DNA of 47,342 bases, taken from the NCBI GenBank assembly GCA_029556545.1, contig JAKQEQ010000035.1:1-47342 (forward strand). Direction: 5' to 3'. The notes under the pieces are model-generated. The model had not been told where the DNA came from. It searched no databases and saw only the letters and a list, made by a program, of their open reading frames with translations. Made by a program: the position numbers and the translations under genes. Of the stretch, positions 15,900-25,011 are shown piece after piece. Every line of letters starts with the position of its first letter. Position 1 is the stretch's first letter. The stretch comes from Candidatus Hydrogenedentota bacterium (GTDB lineage Bacteria; Hydrogenedentota; Hydrogenedentia; Hydrogenedentales; JAGMZX01).

Positions 15900-18800
15900 T
15901 CAGGGCGCGGGCGGCGCCTGGGCCGATACGCAGATATTGTCCACGGAGAAACCGAGGAAGTCATTCACGCTTTCATCGAAACTGTCGAAGGTGAACTGAA
16001 TAACCACCTCGCTCGAACCCGCCGCAAACGAGATATCGAGCATCGCCGTGTACCACATGGGTCCGCCGTTGAGTGTCTCGGATATCTTCTGACCTTCAAA
16101 TCCTCCTTCGAACTGGCCTTCGCCTTCGCCGCCCGTGCCGTCGTCGCAGATTTGGGACGGGGCCGTCGGCGACCCGCTGTCGTTGTTGTCGGCGCGCACG
16201 GTGAAGTTGCTGCCGCCGTCCGTCGAGATGAACACACTCGCGCGGTCGTAGGGATTGAGATGCTCGGTCTCGCAGAGGTAGTCAAAACGCAACATGACCG
16301 TCCCGCCCGCATAGGCGCTCAAGTCGATGACCGGCGAGGTGAGTTCGCCCATGACCGTGGTGAGCATATCGTAATTGCAGGTGCCATCCATGTTGAAGCT
16401 CTGGACGAAGGTGGCGCCGGCGGGCTGCAAGAGCGCCGCGCACTGATCGGTGCGGTGCCAGAGACCGCTGGCGGTAAATCCGTCGTCGCCCGCCTCGAAG
16501 TCCGCGAAGAAGATGCAGGGGCACAGCAGTTGGCCGTCATCGGGGCAGAGCGCGTTCAGACAAGGGCCAAACACTTCGACGGTGCGGGTCTGCTGCTGCG
16601 CGGCGTTGCCCGTGCTGTCCGAGACGTCATAGGTGATGACATAGGCGCCCGGCGTGAAGGGATCGACCGTATCTCCACCGATCACGATCTCGGCGGTGAG
16701 ATCGCCGTCGCACATATCCGACGCGAACGCGCCGGGTTCGGTGTAATCCTGGCCACAGCACAGGACCATATCCCCATCGATAAGCAGAAGCAGAGGCGCC
16801 AGCGTGTCCTCGACGGTAACGGTGCGCGTCACCTGATCGGCCGCGTTGCCGTGGGAATCCATCGAATCGTAGGTGACGACGTAGACGCCCGGCGTATAGA
16901 GATCGACGGTGTCGCCGCCGACCTCGACCGGGGCCTCGAACTCGCAGTCGTCCAGCGCGTACGCGCCGGGGACATAGTCGGGCGAACCGCATTCCATCGT
17001 GATGTCGGGGTCGCCAAACAGGTAGATTTGCGGTGGGGTCGTATCGACAACGGTGACCGTGCGGGTGACCTGTGTCGCCGGGTTGCCCGCGCTGTCGATC
17101 GCGTCGTAGGTGATGATGTACACGCCCACCGAGAGCAAATCGACCATGTCGCCGCCGATCGAGGGCTGCACAGGGCCTTCGCAGGCGTCCATCGCCAAAG
17201 CGCCGGGGTCGAGGAAGTAGTCTTCGGTGCACTCGATTGTCATCTCGGCGTCGCCAATGAGCGTGATGACCGGCCCTTCCGTGTCCACAATATCGACCGT
17301 CCGCGTGATCTGCGCGGCGACATTGCCAGAACTATCGGCCGCGTCGTAGGTGATCATGTAGGCGCCCAGGGTTTGCACGTCCACGGTGTCGCCGCCAGTC
17401 TGGAACCCAAGGCCCGGTTCGCAGGCATCGAAGACGGTGACACCCGGATCGACGAAGGGCACGCCGCATTGCCACGTCAACGGGTCATCGCCGATCAAAG
17501 TCAGGACGGGTGCGACGGTGTCCACCACAGTAACCGTGCGCATCTGGGGCGTCGCGGCATTGCCGGCATCGTCGATGGCGTCGTAAGTGACGGTGTAGTC
17601 CCCGGGCGTCGATGTGTCGACCGTATCGCCGCCGGTCTGTACGGGGACGTCGCCTTGGCAGATATCGAGCGCGGCCGCCCCAGGGTCGACGAACGGGTCG
17701 CCGCACTCGACGGTGATTTGTGCGTCGCCGTTGAGCGTAATCACGGGCGGCGTGGTATCCACGACAGTGACGACGCGCGTGACTTGCGTGGCTTGGTTCC
17801 CGGCGTTGTCTGCCGCGTCATAGGTGATTAGATAGTCGCCGGGAGTCGAGGTGTCGACGGCATCGCCGCCGGTCTGCACGGGGACGTCGCCTTCGCAGAC
17901 ATCCACCGCCGTGGCGCCGGGGTCGCTGAACGGGTCGCCGCACTCGACGGTCACTTGCACGTCGCCGTTGAGCGTAATCACGGGCGGCGTGGTATCCACG
18001 ACGGTGACCGTGCGCGTGACTTGTGTGGCCTGGTTTCCGGCGCTGTCCACGGCGTCATAGGTGATGATGTAGTCGCCGGGAGTCGCCGTGTCGACGGCAT
18101 CGCCGCCGGTCTGGACAGGCGTGTCGCCTTCGCATGCATCTACCGCCGTTGCGCCGGGGTCGGTGAACGGTTCGCCGCACTCGACGGTCATCTGCGTGTC
18201 GCCGTTGAGCGTGATCACGGGCGGCGTGGTGTCCACGACGGTGACCGTGCGCGTGACTTGTGCGGCCTGATTTCCGGCGCTGTCTTCCGCGTCATAGGTG
18301 ACGACGTAATTGCCCGGCGTCGCGGTATCGACAGTTCCGCCGGTTTGCACGGGTAAGTCGCCTTCGCAGACATCCAGCGCCGTTGCTCCGGGGTCGATGA
18401 AAAGCGCACCGCACTCGACGGTCATTTCGACTGCGCTGTTGAGCGTAATCACGGGCGGCGTGGTATCCACGACGGTGACCGTGCGCGTGACTTGCGCGGC
18501 CTGATTCCCGGCGCTGTCTTCCGCGTCGTAGGTGACGACATAATTGCCGGGCGTCGCGGTATCGACAGTTCCGCCGGTTTGTACTGAGACATCGCCTTCG
18601 CAGGCGTCCAGCGCCGTCGCGCCGGGATCGTTGAACGGGTCGCCGCACTCGACGGTCATTTGCGCCGCGCCGTTGCGCGTAATCACCGGCGGCGTGGTAT
18701 CCACGACGGTGACCGTGCGCGTGACTTGTGTGGCCTGGTTCCCGGCGCTGTCCGCGGCGTCATAGGTGATGGTGTAATCGCCGGGCGTCGCGGTGTCGAC

Positions 18801-21572
18801 TGAGTCGCCGCCGGATTGCACCGAGACATCGCCTTCGCAAATGTCGAGCGCTGTGGCGCCGGGGTCGACGAAGGGGTCGCCACACTCGACGGTGAGTTGA
18901 GCGTCGCCGTTAAGCGTAATCACCGGCGGCGTGGTGTCCACGACGGTAACCGTGCGGGTGACCTGCGCAGCTTGGTTCCCGGCGCTGTCCGCAGCATCGT
19001 AGAAAATGACGTAGTTGCCAGGTATAGCCGTATTCACCTTTTCTTCGCCGCCGCCTTCGCTGGCCTGCACGGGCACGTCGCCTTCACAGAGATCGAGCGC
19101 CGTCGCTCCAGGATCAATAAACGGTTCTCCGCATTCGGCGGTCATTTGCGCCGCGCCGTTAAGCGTGATGACGGGCGGCGTCGTATCCACGACGGTAACC
19201 GTGCGCGTAACCTGCACGGCCTGGTTTCCGGCGTTGTCGGTGGCGTTGTAAGTAATGACGTAGTTTCCGGGCGTCCCGGTATCGACCGTGCCTGCCGTTT
19301 GGACAGGGACGTTGCCTTGGCAGGCGTCGAGCGCGGTAGCGCCCGGATCAACGAAGGGGGTTCCGCATTCGACAGTCATTTGCGCCGCGCCGTTGAGCGT
19401 AATCACGGGCGGCGTCGTATCCACGACGGTAACCGTGCGCGCGACTTGCACTGCTTGGTTTCCGGCGTTGTCGGTGGCGTTGTAAGTAATGACGTAGTTT
19501 CCGGGCGTCGCGGTATCGACCGTGCCTGCTGCTTGCACGGGGACGTTTCCTTGGCAAGCGTCGCGCGCGGTAGCGCCTGGATCAATGAAAAGGGAGCCGC
19601 ATTCGACGGTTATTTGCGCCGCGCCGTTGAGCGTAATCACGGGCGGCGTCGTATCCACGACGGTGACGGTGCGTGTGACTTGCGCGGCTTGGTTGCCGGC
19701 GCTGTCCGCCGCGTCATAGGTGATGGTGTAATTGCCAGTTGTCGAGGTATCGACGGTGCCGCCGATTTGCACGGGGACATCGCCTTCGCAAATGTCCAGC
19801 GCTGTCGCGCCTGGGTCGGTGAACGGCTCGCCGCATTCGACGACAAATTGCGCGGTGCCGTTGAGCGTGATCACGGGCGGCGTCGTATCCACGACGGTGA
19901 CCGTTCGCGCGACTTGGGTTGCCTGGTTTCCGGCGCTGTCCGCCGCGTCATAGAAAATAACGTAGTTGCCGGGCGTTCCCGTGTTCACCTTCTCTTCGTT
20001 GCCCCCTTCGCTCACTCGGACCGGCACATCGCCTTCGCAGGCGTCGAGCGCCGTCGCGCCCGGATCAACGAAGGGCGTTCCGCACTCGACGGTCATTTGG
20101 GCCGCCCCGTCAAGCGTAATCACGGGCGGCGTGGTATCCACGACGGTAACGACGCGCGTGACTTGTGCGGCCTGGTTCCCGGAGTTGTCCGTCGCGTCGT
20201 AGGTGACGATGTAATTGCCGGGCGTCGCGGTATCGACTGTGCCCGCGGCTTGCACGGGCACATCGCCTTCGCAGGTATCGAGCGCCGTAGCGCCCGGATC
20301 GACGAAAGGCGTTCCGCACTCGATGGTCATTTGCGCCGCGCCGTTGAGCGTAATGACGGGCGGGGTGGCATCCACCACGTTGACCGTACGTATGACCTGA
20401 GCGGCCTGATTTCCAGCGCTGTCCGCTGCGTCGTACGTGATCGTGTACACGCCCGGCGTCGCGGTATTGACCAGACCGCTCGCCTGAACCGGGACTTCGC
20501 CTTCGCACGCATCGAGCGCGGTGGCGCCGGGGTCCGTGAACGGCGCGGGACACTCGACAGACATCTGCGCATTGCCCAATAGCGTGATGACCGGCGGCAG
20601 CGTATCCTCGACAATAACGGTGAGGGTAAAAGGTTCCGCCGCATTGCCGGAAGAATCCGATACCGTATAAACGAGCACGTACGTGCCCGGCGTGCTCAAA
20701 TCAACCGTACCCTGCACGACAAGGTTCGCCGTCAGGTCTCCTTCCTGTTCATCCGTGGCCGTGGGCGTTTCGAAACTCTCGCTACCGCATTCGACGTGTA
20801 TTGTCTCCGCGTTCGTGCCGCCAGCGCCATAATTGATGGTAGGCGGCTCTTGGTCGGTCCGCACGAGGGCCGTATCGGGCGCGCTGTCCAGTTCGCCGTC
20901 ATTCACAATGAGGGTCAGGACGTATACGCCGTGGGTTGACGTGGTGAACGACGGCGTGGCCGAATCCGCGCCCTCCAGCGTGAACGGCGCTTCGTCGCCC
21001 CCGCCGCCTTCTTGCACCGCGGCGGTCCAGGCGTAGGTCAACGGCTCGCCTTCCGGGTCGTAACTCTCGGTTCCATCGAGCATTACGGCCTGCCCGAGCG
21101 TGGCGACCCGGTTGGGGCCTGCATTCGCGACAGGTGGCAGATTGGGCGACAAGACCGTGATGTACTTGGGCTTGTAGACATTGACGACCGACGTTTGGCT
21201 CGCTTTGTTGCCGTTCCCGTCGACGGAATCCTCACGGATGAAGACAGTCAGGCCCACGTCATACTTGCCCGGCGCACGATAAATATGGATCGTCGTCTTT
21301 CCCTTGCCCACCGCGCCGTCGCCGAAGGTCCAGAAGTAATCAAGGACGGTTATGGTCGGGCGGCTCCCGTCTCGGAACTTGTTCCCGAGCACATACGGAG
21401 CGATAGCCTGCACATCGGCCTGGAACGTGACCGTCAAGGCCGCGTAACCGATGCGTGGCGCGCCCACGAAATCCGCTCGTACCTTGTCGAACCCGAGCGG
21501 ACAGCCGCTAAGCATGATAACAGCCGCCAACAGCAGGACAACATCAAACAGCCGACGATTTGCGTTCCCCAC
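15900..21572 (-). CDS. Giant surface lipoprotein with PKD and about 17 DUF5011-like repeats
   Basis: The GTG at 21572 (GGAGG eight bases upstream) gives 1890 residues. The N-terminus is a lipoprotein signal with lipobox LSGC. Then follow a PKD-like domain (FWTFGDG), a second PKD/cadherin-like domain (PPVANAGPNRV), one divergent Ig-like unit, and 17 tandem 75-80-residue units of the form PPVITLNG...VECG.PFVDPGATALD.CEGDV...AGNQA...RTVTVVDTT. The C-terminus is an adhesion-like beta-sandwich (FFADFEAGDDGFTASG). Almost every unit has two Cys (VECG and D.CEG), probably an internal disulfide. The protein should be a long rigid stalk on the outer surface. It is transcribed from 21666-21694, divergently from the porin. 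Confidence 0.92.
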   Translation of the reverse strand: MGNANRRLFDVVLLLAAVIMLSGCPLGFDKVRADFVGAPRIGYAALTVTFQADVQAIAPYVLGNKFRDGSRPTITVLDYFWTFGDGAVGKGKTTIHIYRAPGKYDVGLTVFIREDSVDGNGNKASQTSVVNVYKPKYITVLSPNLPPVANAGPNRVATLGQAVMLDGTESYDPEGEPLTYAWTAAVQEGGGGDEAPFTLEGADSATPSFTTSTHGVYVLTLIVNDGELDSAPDTALVRTDQEPPTINYGAGGTNAETIHVECGSESFETPTATDEQEGDLTANLVVQGTVDLSTPGTYVLVYTVSDSSGNAAEPFTLTVIVEDTLPPVITLLGNAQMSVECPAPFTDPGATALDACEGEVPVQASGLVNTATPGVYTITYDAADSAGNQAAQVIRTVNVVDATPPVITLNGAAQMTIECGTPFVDPGATALDTCEGDVPVQAAGTVDTATPGNYIVTYDATDNSGNQAAQVTRVVTVVDTTPPVITLDGAAQMTVECGTPFVDPGATALDACEGDVPVRVSEGGNEEKVNTGTPGNYVIFYDAADSAGNQATQVARTVTVVDTTPPVITLNGTAQFVVECGEPFTDPGATALDICEGDVPVQIGGTVDTSTTGNYTITYDAADSAGNQAAQVTRTVTVVDTTPPVITLNGAAQITVECGSLFIDPGATARDACQGNVPVQAAGTVDTATPGNYVITYNATDNAGNQAVQVARTVTVVDTTPPVITLNGAAQMTVECGTPFVDPGATALDACQGNVPVQTAGTVDTGTPGNYVITYNATDNAGNQAVQVTRTVTVVDTTPPVITLNGAAQMTAECGEPFIDPGATALDLCEGDVPVQASEGGGEEKVNTAIPGNYVIFYDAADSAGNQAAQVTRTVTVVDTTPPVITLNGDAQLTVECGDPFVDPGATALDICEGDVSVQSGGDSVDTATPGDYTITYDAADSAGNQATQVTRTVTVVDTTPPVITRNGAAQMTVECGDPFNDPGATALDACEGDVSVQTGGTVDTATPGNYVVTYDAEDSAGNQAAQVTRTVTVVDTTPPVITLNSAVEMTVECGALFIDPGATALDVCEGDLPVQTGGTVDTATPGNYVVTYDAEDSAGNQAAQVTRTVTVVDTTPPVITLNGDTQMTVECGEPFTDPGATAVDACEGDTPVQTGGDAVDTATPGDYIITYDAVDSAGNQATQVTRTVTVVDTTPPVITLNGDVQVTVECGDPFSDPGATAVDVCEGDVPVQTGGDAVDTSTPGDYLITYDAADNAGNQATQVTRVVTVVDTTPPVITLNGDAQITVECGDPFVDPGAAALDICQGDVPVQTGGDTVDTSTPGDYTVTYDAIDDAGNAATPQMRTVTVVDTVAPVLTLIGDDPLTWQCGVPFVDPGVTVFDACEPGLGFQTGGDTVDVQTLGAYMITYDAADSSGNVAAQITRTVDIVDTEGPVITLIGDAEMTIECTEDYFLDPGALAMDACEGPVQPSIGGDMVDLLSVGVYIITYDAIDSAGNPATQVTRTVTVVDTTPPQIYLFGDPDITMECGSPDYVPGAYALDDCEFEAPVEVGGDTVDLYTPGVYVVTYDSMDSHGNAADQVTRTVTVEDTLAPLLLLIDGDMVLCCGQDYTEPGAFASDMCDGDLTAEIVIGGDTVDPFTPGAYVITYDVSDSTGNAAQQQTRTVEVFGPCLNALCPDDGQLLCPCIFFADFEAGDDGFTASGLWHRTDQCAALLQPAGATFVQSFNMDGTCNYDMLTTVMGELTSPVIDLSAYAGGTVMLRFDYLCETEHLNPYDRASVFISTDGGSNFTVRADNNDSGSPTAPSQICDDGTGGEGEGQFEGGFEGQKISETLNGGPMWYTAMLDISFAAGSSEVVIQFTFDSFDESVNDFLGFSVDNICVSAQAPPAP
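16566..20598 (-). repeat. Tandem coding repeats of about 230 bases
   Basis: Seventeen Ig-like units repeat at DNA level with long shared stretches around the junction coding VTVVDTTPPVITLNG. Units 2 to 13 are most alike; the four nearest the C-terminus are more divergent. Units three and seven positions into the array carry the same extra loop (SEGG.EEKVNT), which suggests that blocks of units were duplicated. Confidence 0.9.
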
Positions 21573-21665
21573 GGGTTGCCCCTCCTCTCTGAATGGAAGA
21601 CCACACGATCCCAACTCACAATTCGGCGCGGATACGCCTCATTCCCGAATGAACCGCTCAACGCT

Positions 21666-21694
21666 AGTATTTTCCAGAAATCGCCAATTGTCAA
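21666..21694 (-). promoter_or_regulatory. Sigma-70-type promoter of the giant lipoprotein
   Basis: On the minus strand a perfect TTGACA (21689-21694) is followed after 17 bases by AATACT (21666-21671, four of six). The start point would be near 21659, leaving a leader of almost 90 bases before GTG 21572. Confidence 0.55.
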
Positions 21695-21749
21695 GTCCGT
21701 ATTGAGCGGCTCCCTGCACCAGATATCAGGGGAAACACCAAGACGAGCC

Positions 21750-21777
21750 GGGACATTTCAAGAATACGTGGTATATT
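21750..21777 (+). promoter_or_regulatory. Candidate promoter of the porin gene
   Basis: GGGACA (21750-21755, four of six) and TATATT (21772-21777, five of six) are separated by 16 bases. If used, the leader to ATG 21989 would be about 200 bases. Confidence 0.35.
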
Positions 21778-21988
21778 GGGCCAAGATTTGGGTCGGAATT
21801 TGCAGTGGCGGACAAGACGCCTTTATCGTATACTGGACTGGAGGCCGGGGACGCGGTGCGTCAACGGCGCGGGAGGTTTGAACCGGCCAATTGATGGTCC
21901 GGATTCGAGAGCGTTCAGGGCATTTATGGCCCTGGCGCGGTGTTGAATGCGTCATGAGGCGGCAATGAAGCTCGGGAGGGCTAATGCG

Positions 21989-23653
21989 ATGAATCCGCGG
22001 AATTCTACTCGCTATATGACCATCTGTTTTCGGGGCAACCGATCCGGTCGATCTGGCGGTGTTCGGGGGAGCTCCGTCACGCTAGTGCTGGTGGTATGTC
22101 TCTGGCTCGCCACGGCGCTGCCCGCGGCCGCCGATCTCCAAACGGTCCAGGTTGGCGGCGAATTGCGCATTCGAGGCCAGTACTGGCGGCATTCCTTTGA
22201 CGATCCCACCGCCACCACCTACACGGGCAACATGATCCGCTGGCCGGCGAGCGCGCTCGGCGGCCGCCCCATCGGCGACCCCTATGGACGGCAGACCATC
22301 GTCAGCTTCTTCGACTGGGACAACCGGGGCGACGACTACCGGTTGGTCGAGCAGCGCACGCGTCTGAACGTGCGGGCGGATTTCACCGAGGAAGTGACCG
22401 GGTACATTGAACTCGAATCCTATGAGGCCTGGGGCGAGGATTTCCGGTCCAATTACATTACCGGCGTCGACCGCCGCGGCTCGGGCGACGTCGAGGTGTA
22501 TCAGGCGTATATCGAATTGCGCGACCTCTTCGGTGTTCCGCTCCAACTGCGCCTGGGCCGCCAGGAGGTCGTGCTCGGGTCCGGCTGGCTTATAGGCGCC
22601 AACGACCGTCTCCCCGAGTTCGGCGGGCTCTCCTTCGACGCGGTCCGCCTTACCTACGCGACGGACCAGTTCAGCGTGGACGCACTGTGGGCGAAGCTGG
22701 CCGAGCGGTTTTCGGACTGGAATGACTGCGACCGCGACCTGTATGCGCTGTACGGCAGCTATACGGGTATCGAGGCCGTGGCCTTCGACGCATATTGGCT
22801 GCTTCTCCGCGACGCGGCCCCGCTCCGCGACACCGCCGCCACCTGGCTCGGCGAGAAGATCGAGGACTGGCTTGGTCTGGACGATTACGAAACCACGTAC
22901 CTGCACACGGTGGGCCTCCGGATGCATGGCGAGCGCGGGGGCTTTGACTACAGCGTCGACGGGGCGTACCAGTTTGGGAACGCCTCGCACGTCGGCGTGC
23001 TGTTTAAGCCGTTTGTGTACGGGGACGCGGACGCGGAGTTCGACGCATGGGCGGGCGACCTCGAAATCGGCTACACCTTCGATCATCGGATGCGGCCGCG
23101 GCTGTGGATCGGCGCGGCGTACTTCGAGGGCGAGGACAACCGCGACATCTCGTTCTGGGAGTGGTGGAATCCGTTTGCGGCGTTGGTGGCGCCGAGGTCG
23201 AGCGTGAGCTTCAATCGGCTTTTCTCGGATAAGACGTACAGCCCAGTCCTGGACGACCAGGGCGCGCTGACGAACTTCTGGACACTGCGGGGCGGAGTCA
23301 GTTTCGCTCCGACGGAATCGGTGCGATTGGGCTTGGATGCGGCATGGTTGGAGGCGCTTGAGACATTTGACCGCCCAATCCATGTCCGGTGGGGTCGTAC
23401 ACGAATTCCCATACTGCCGGCGTTCAGCTTTCTGACCACGCCCACAGACGATTCGCTTGGTTGGGAACTGGGACTTTGGGGAGAGTACGCGTACTCGAAG
23501 GACCTGGTGTTCCGGGCGGGGTGGCATCACTTTTTCACGGGCAAAGGTTCGGCGGAAGGCAATTTCGTCGATCTGAACGGGTTGCTGTATCACGGCGGGA
23601 CGGACGACCAAGACGCGGATTACCTGTACCTTGAGGCGCGGGTGCTGTTCTAG
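21989..23653 (+). CDS. Alginate-export-type outer-membrane porin
   Basis: The ATG at 21989 has GGGAGGG eight bases upstream and yields 554 residues. A basic N-terminus leads into a signal sequence (VTLVLVVCLWLATALPAAA) with cleavage before DLQ. The mature part starts with VQVGGELRIRGQYWRH and alternates aromatic beta strands to a terminal LYLEARVLF, as in outer-membrane barrels. The layout, including RLGRQEVVLGSGWLIG, is that of the alginate_exp/AlgE-like barrel family. The protein should let anionic oligosaccharides or other solutes cross the outer membrane; substrate is unknown. It is divergent from the giant repeat lipoprotein. Confidence 0.85.
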   Translation: MNPRNSTRYMTICFRGNRSGRSGGVRGSSVTLVLVVCLWLATALPAAADLQTVQVGGELRIRGQYWRHSFDDPTATTYTGNMIRWPASALGGRPIGDPYGRQTIVSFFDWDNRGDDYRLVEQRTRLNVRADFTEEVTGYIELESYEAWGEDFRSNYITGVDRRGSGDVEVYQAYIELRDLFGVPLQLRLGRQEVVLGSGWLIGANDRLPEFGGLSFDAVRLTYATDQFSVDALWAKLAERFSDWNDCDRDLYALYGSYTGIEAVAFDAYWLLLRDAAPLRDTAATWLGEKIEDWLGLDDYETTYLHTVGLRMHGERGGFDYSVDGAYQFGNASHVGVLFKPFVYGDADAEFDAWAGDLEIGYTFDHRMRPRLWIGAAYFEGEDNRDISFWEWWNPFAALVAPRSSVSFNRLFSDKTYSPVLDDQGALTNFWTLRGGVSFAPTESVRLGLDAAWLEALETFDRPIHVRWGRTRIPILPAFSFLTTPTDDSLGWELGLWGEYAYSKDLVFRAGWHHFFTGKGSAEGNFVDLNGLLYHGGTDDQDADYLYLEARVLF

Positions 23654-23706
23654 AGCGTGACGTTTGAGGGACCGGCGCGCGGTTGCGGGCTACGTGGGGC
23701 GTGGCG

Positions 23707-25011
23707 TCAGTAGAGGGCGAGGAGGAAGTAGCGCAGGTAGAGGTACGCGCTGCTGAGAAGGAGGGCGAGGAGTGTCAGGGGGATGCCGTAAACCATGAAG
23801 TGGGTGAAGGACACGTGGTAGCGGTTCTTTCTCGCAATCTGTACGACTACGATGTTTGCGGCGGTCCCGAGGACCGTGCCGTTGCCCCCGAGACACGCGC
23901 CTAACCCGAGCGCCCACCACAAGACGTCCGCCTGAGCCGCCTGTTCGGCGGGGAGACCCGCTTGGGCGATGAAAGCGGAGACAAGGGGGATCAACGCGAT
24001 TGTAACGGGGATCGCGCCCAGCGCCGCGGAAAGCACGCCGCTCACCCAGAGCATGGCGAGCGCGCCGACGAGCAGGCTGCCGCTGGTCATGCGGGCGAGT
24101 CCTCCGCCGAGAAGGTCAAAAAGCCCGTTGTATTCGAGGGCGGCGACAAGCATGAAGAGGCCGATGAGGAAGAAGATGGTCTCCCACTCGACTTTCTCCA
24201 CCGCGGCGCGCAAGGGGGTGCGCGTTATGATGACCATGAGCATGCCGCCCGCCAAAGCGACGAGGCCCGGCTGAATCTCGAAGACGTGGCTGACAGCGAA
24301 TCCGATCAGGATGAGAAAGAAGAGGGGCAGGCCGCGCTTCAGTTTGACGGCGTCGGTGATGGCGCGGCGCGGGTGGGCCTTTAAGATGCGCAGGCGCGCT
24401 TCAGGCTTCACGCGCATGGCGCGGCGGAAGACAAGAAACACGGCGATCAGGGATCCGGTCATGATGAGGATGACCGCGGGGGTCATGTGGAACAGGAAAT
24501 CATTGAAGTTCAGGTGGCTTTTCCCGCCGATCAAGATGTTCGGGGGGTCGCCGATCAGGGTGGCGGTACCGCCGATATTCGAAAAGATGGCCGTGAGGAT
24601 GAGGAAGGGGATTGCGGGTATCTCAAGAATCTGGGTGATCAGAATCGTAATCGGGACGATCAGCACGACGGTCGTCACGTTGTCGAGCAACGCGGAGAGC
24701 ACGGCGGTCGCGCAAACAAGACCGATGAGGAGCGGCATGCCGCGTCCGCGCGCCAGGCGCGCGATCATGACGGCCACCCACTCGAAGAGACCCGTCTCGG
24801 AAAGGATGCCGACGACCGTCATCATGCCGATGAGCAGGAACAGCACGTCGAGGTCGACGTGTTCCAGGGCCTTTTCATGCGGGATGAGTTGAAAAAAGAC
24901 CACCGCCGCGCCGCCCAGGACCGCCGCGGTGCTCGGCGGGATCTTCTCGGTGACGATAAACGCGTACGTCACGGCGAAAACCGCAAGGGATATCCAAATG
25001 GCAAGACTCAT
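23707..25011 (-). CDS. Ion-transporter-superfamily permease (ArsB/NhaD/CitM-like)
   Basis: This 434-residue inner-membrane protein has about eleven to twelve helices in two repeats. Signature segments are SALLDNVTTVVLIVP and NIGGTATLIGDPPNILIG in the first half and GGNGTVLGTAANIVV in the second, typical of the ArsB/NhaD/P-protein branch of the IT superfamily. Likely activity is Na+/H+ antiport or anion export; the exact ion cannot be told. Its ATG overlaps the stop of the upstream EIIA-CBS gene (ATGA), so the two are coupled and made in fixed ratio. The regulator's nature suggests that transport responds to phosphorylation and to nucleotide or energy state. Confidence 0.9.
   Translation of the reverse strand: MSLAIWISLAVFAVTYAFIVTEKIPPSTAAVLGGAAVVFFQLIPHEKALEHVDLDVLFLLIGMMTVVGILSETGLFEWVAVMIARLARGRGMPLLIGLVCATAVLSALLDNVTTVVLIVPITILITQILEIPAIPFLILTAIFSNIGGTATLIGDPPNILIGGKSHLNFNDFLFHMTPAVILIMTGSLIAVFLVFRRAMRVKPEARLRILKAHPRRAITDAVKLKRGLPLFFLILIGFAVSHVFEIQPGLVALAGGMLMVIITRTPLRAAVEKVEWETIFFLIGLFMLVAALEYNGLFDLLGGGLARMTSGSLLVGALAMLWVSGVLSAALGAIPVTIALIPLVSAFIAQAGLPAEQAAQADVLWWALGLGACLGGNGTVLGTAANIVVVQIARKNRYHVSFTHFMVYGIPLTLLALLLSSAYLYLRYFLLALY

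Larger units (their letters stand above)
21573..21988. other. Divergent intergenic region between repeat lipoprotein and porin
   Basis: This 416-base gap is more AT-rich than its neighbours and contains divergent promoter candidates at 21666-21694 and 21750-21777. A further TATACT near 21829 lacks a good -35. I see no additional gene or RNA. Confidence 0.55.

Noticed and set aside
16152-20582. Very long plus-strand frames (559 and 588 codons) opposite the giant repeat lipoprotein
   Set aside because: They are mirror frames of the highly repetitive, high-GC coding strand. The minus-strand frame has a lipoprotein signal and recognisable Ig-like units; the plus-strand products have no domain sense.
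21780-21850. Second plus-strand promoter around TATACT near 21829
   Set aside because: There is no acceptable -35 at 16-18 bases, so it was mentioned only in the intergenic entry and not called as a site.
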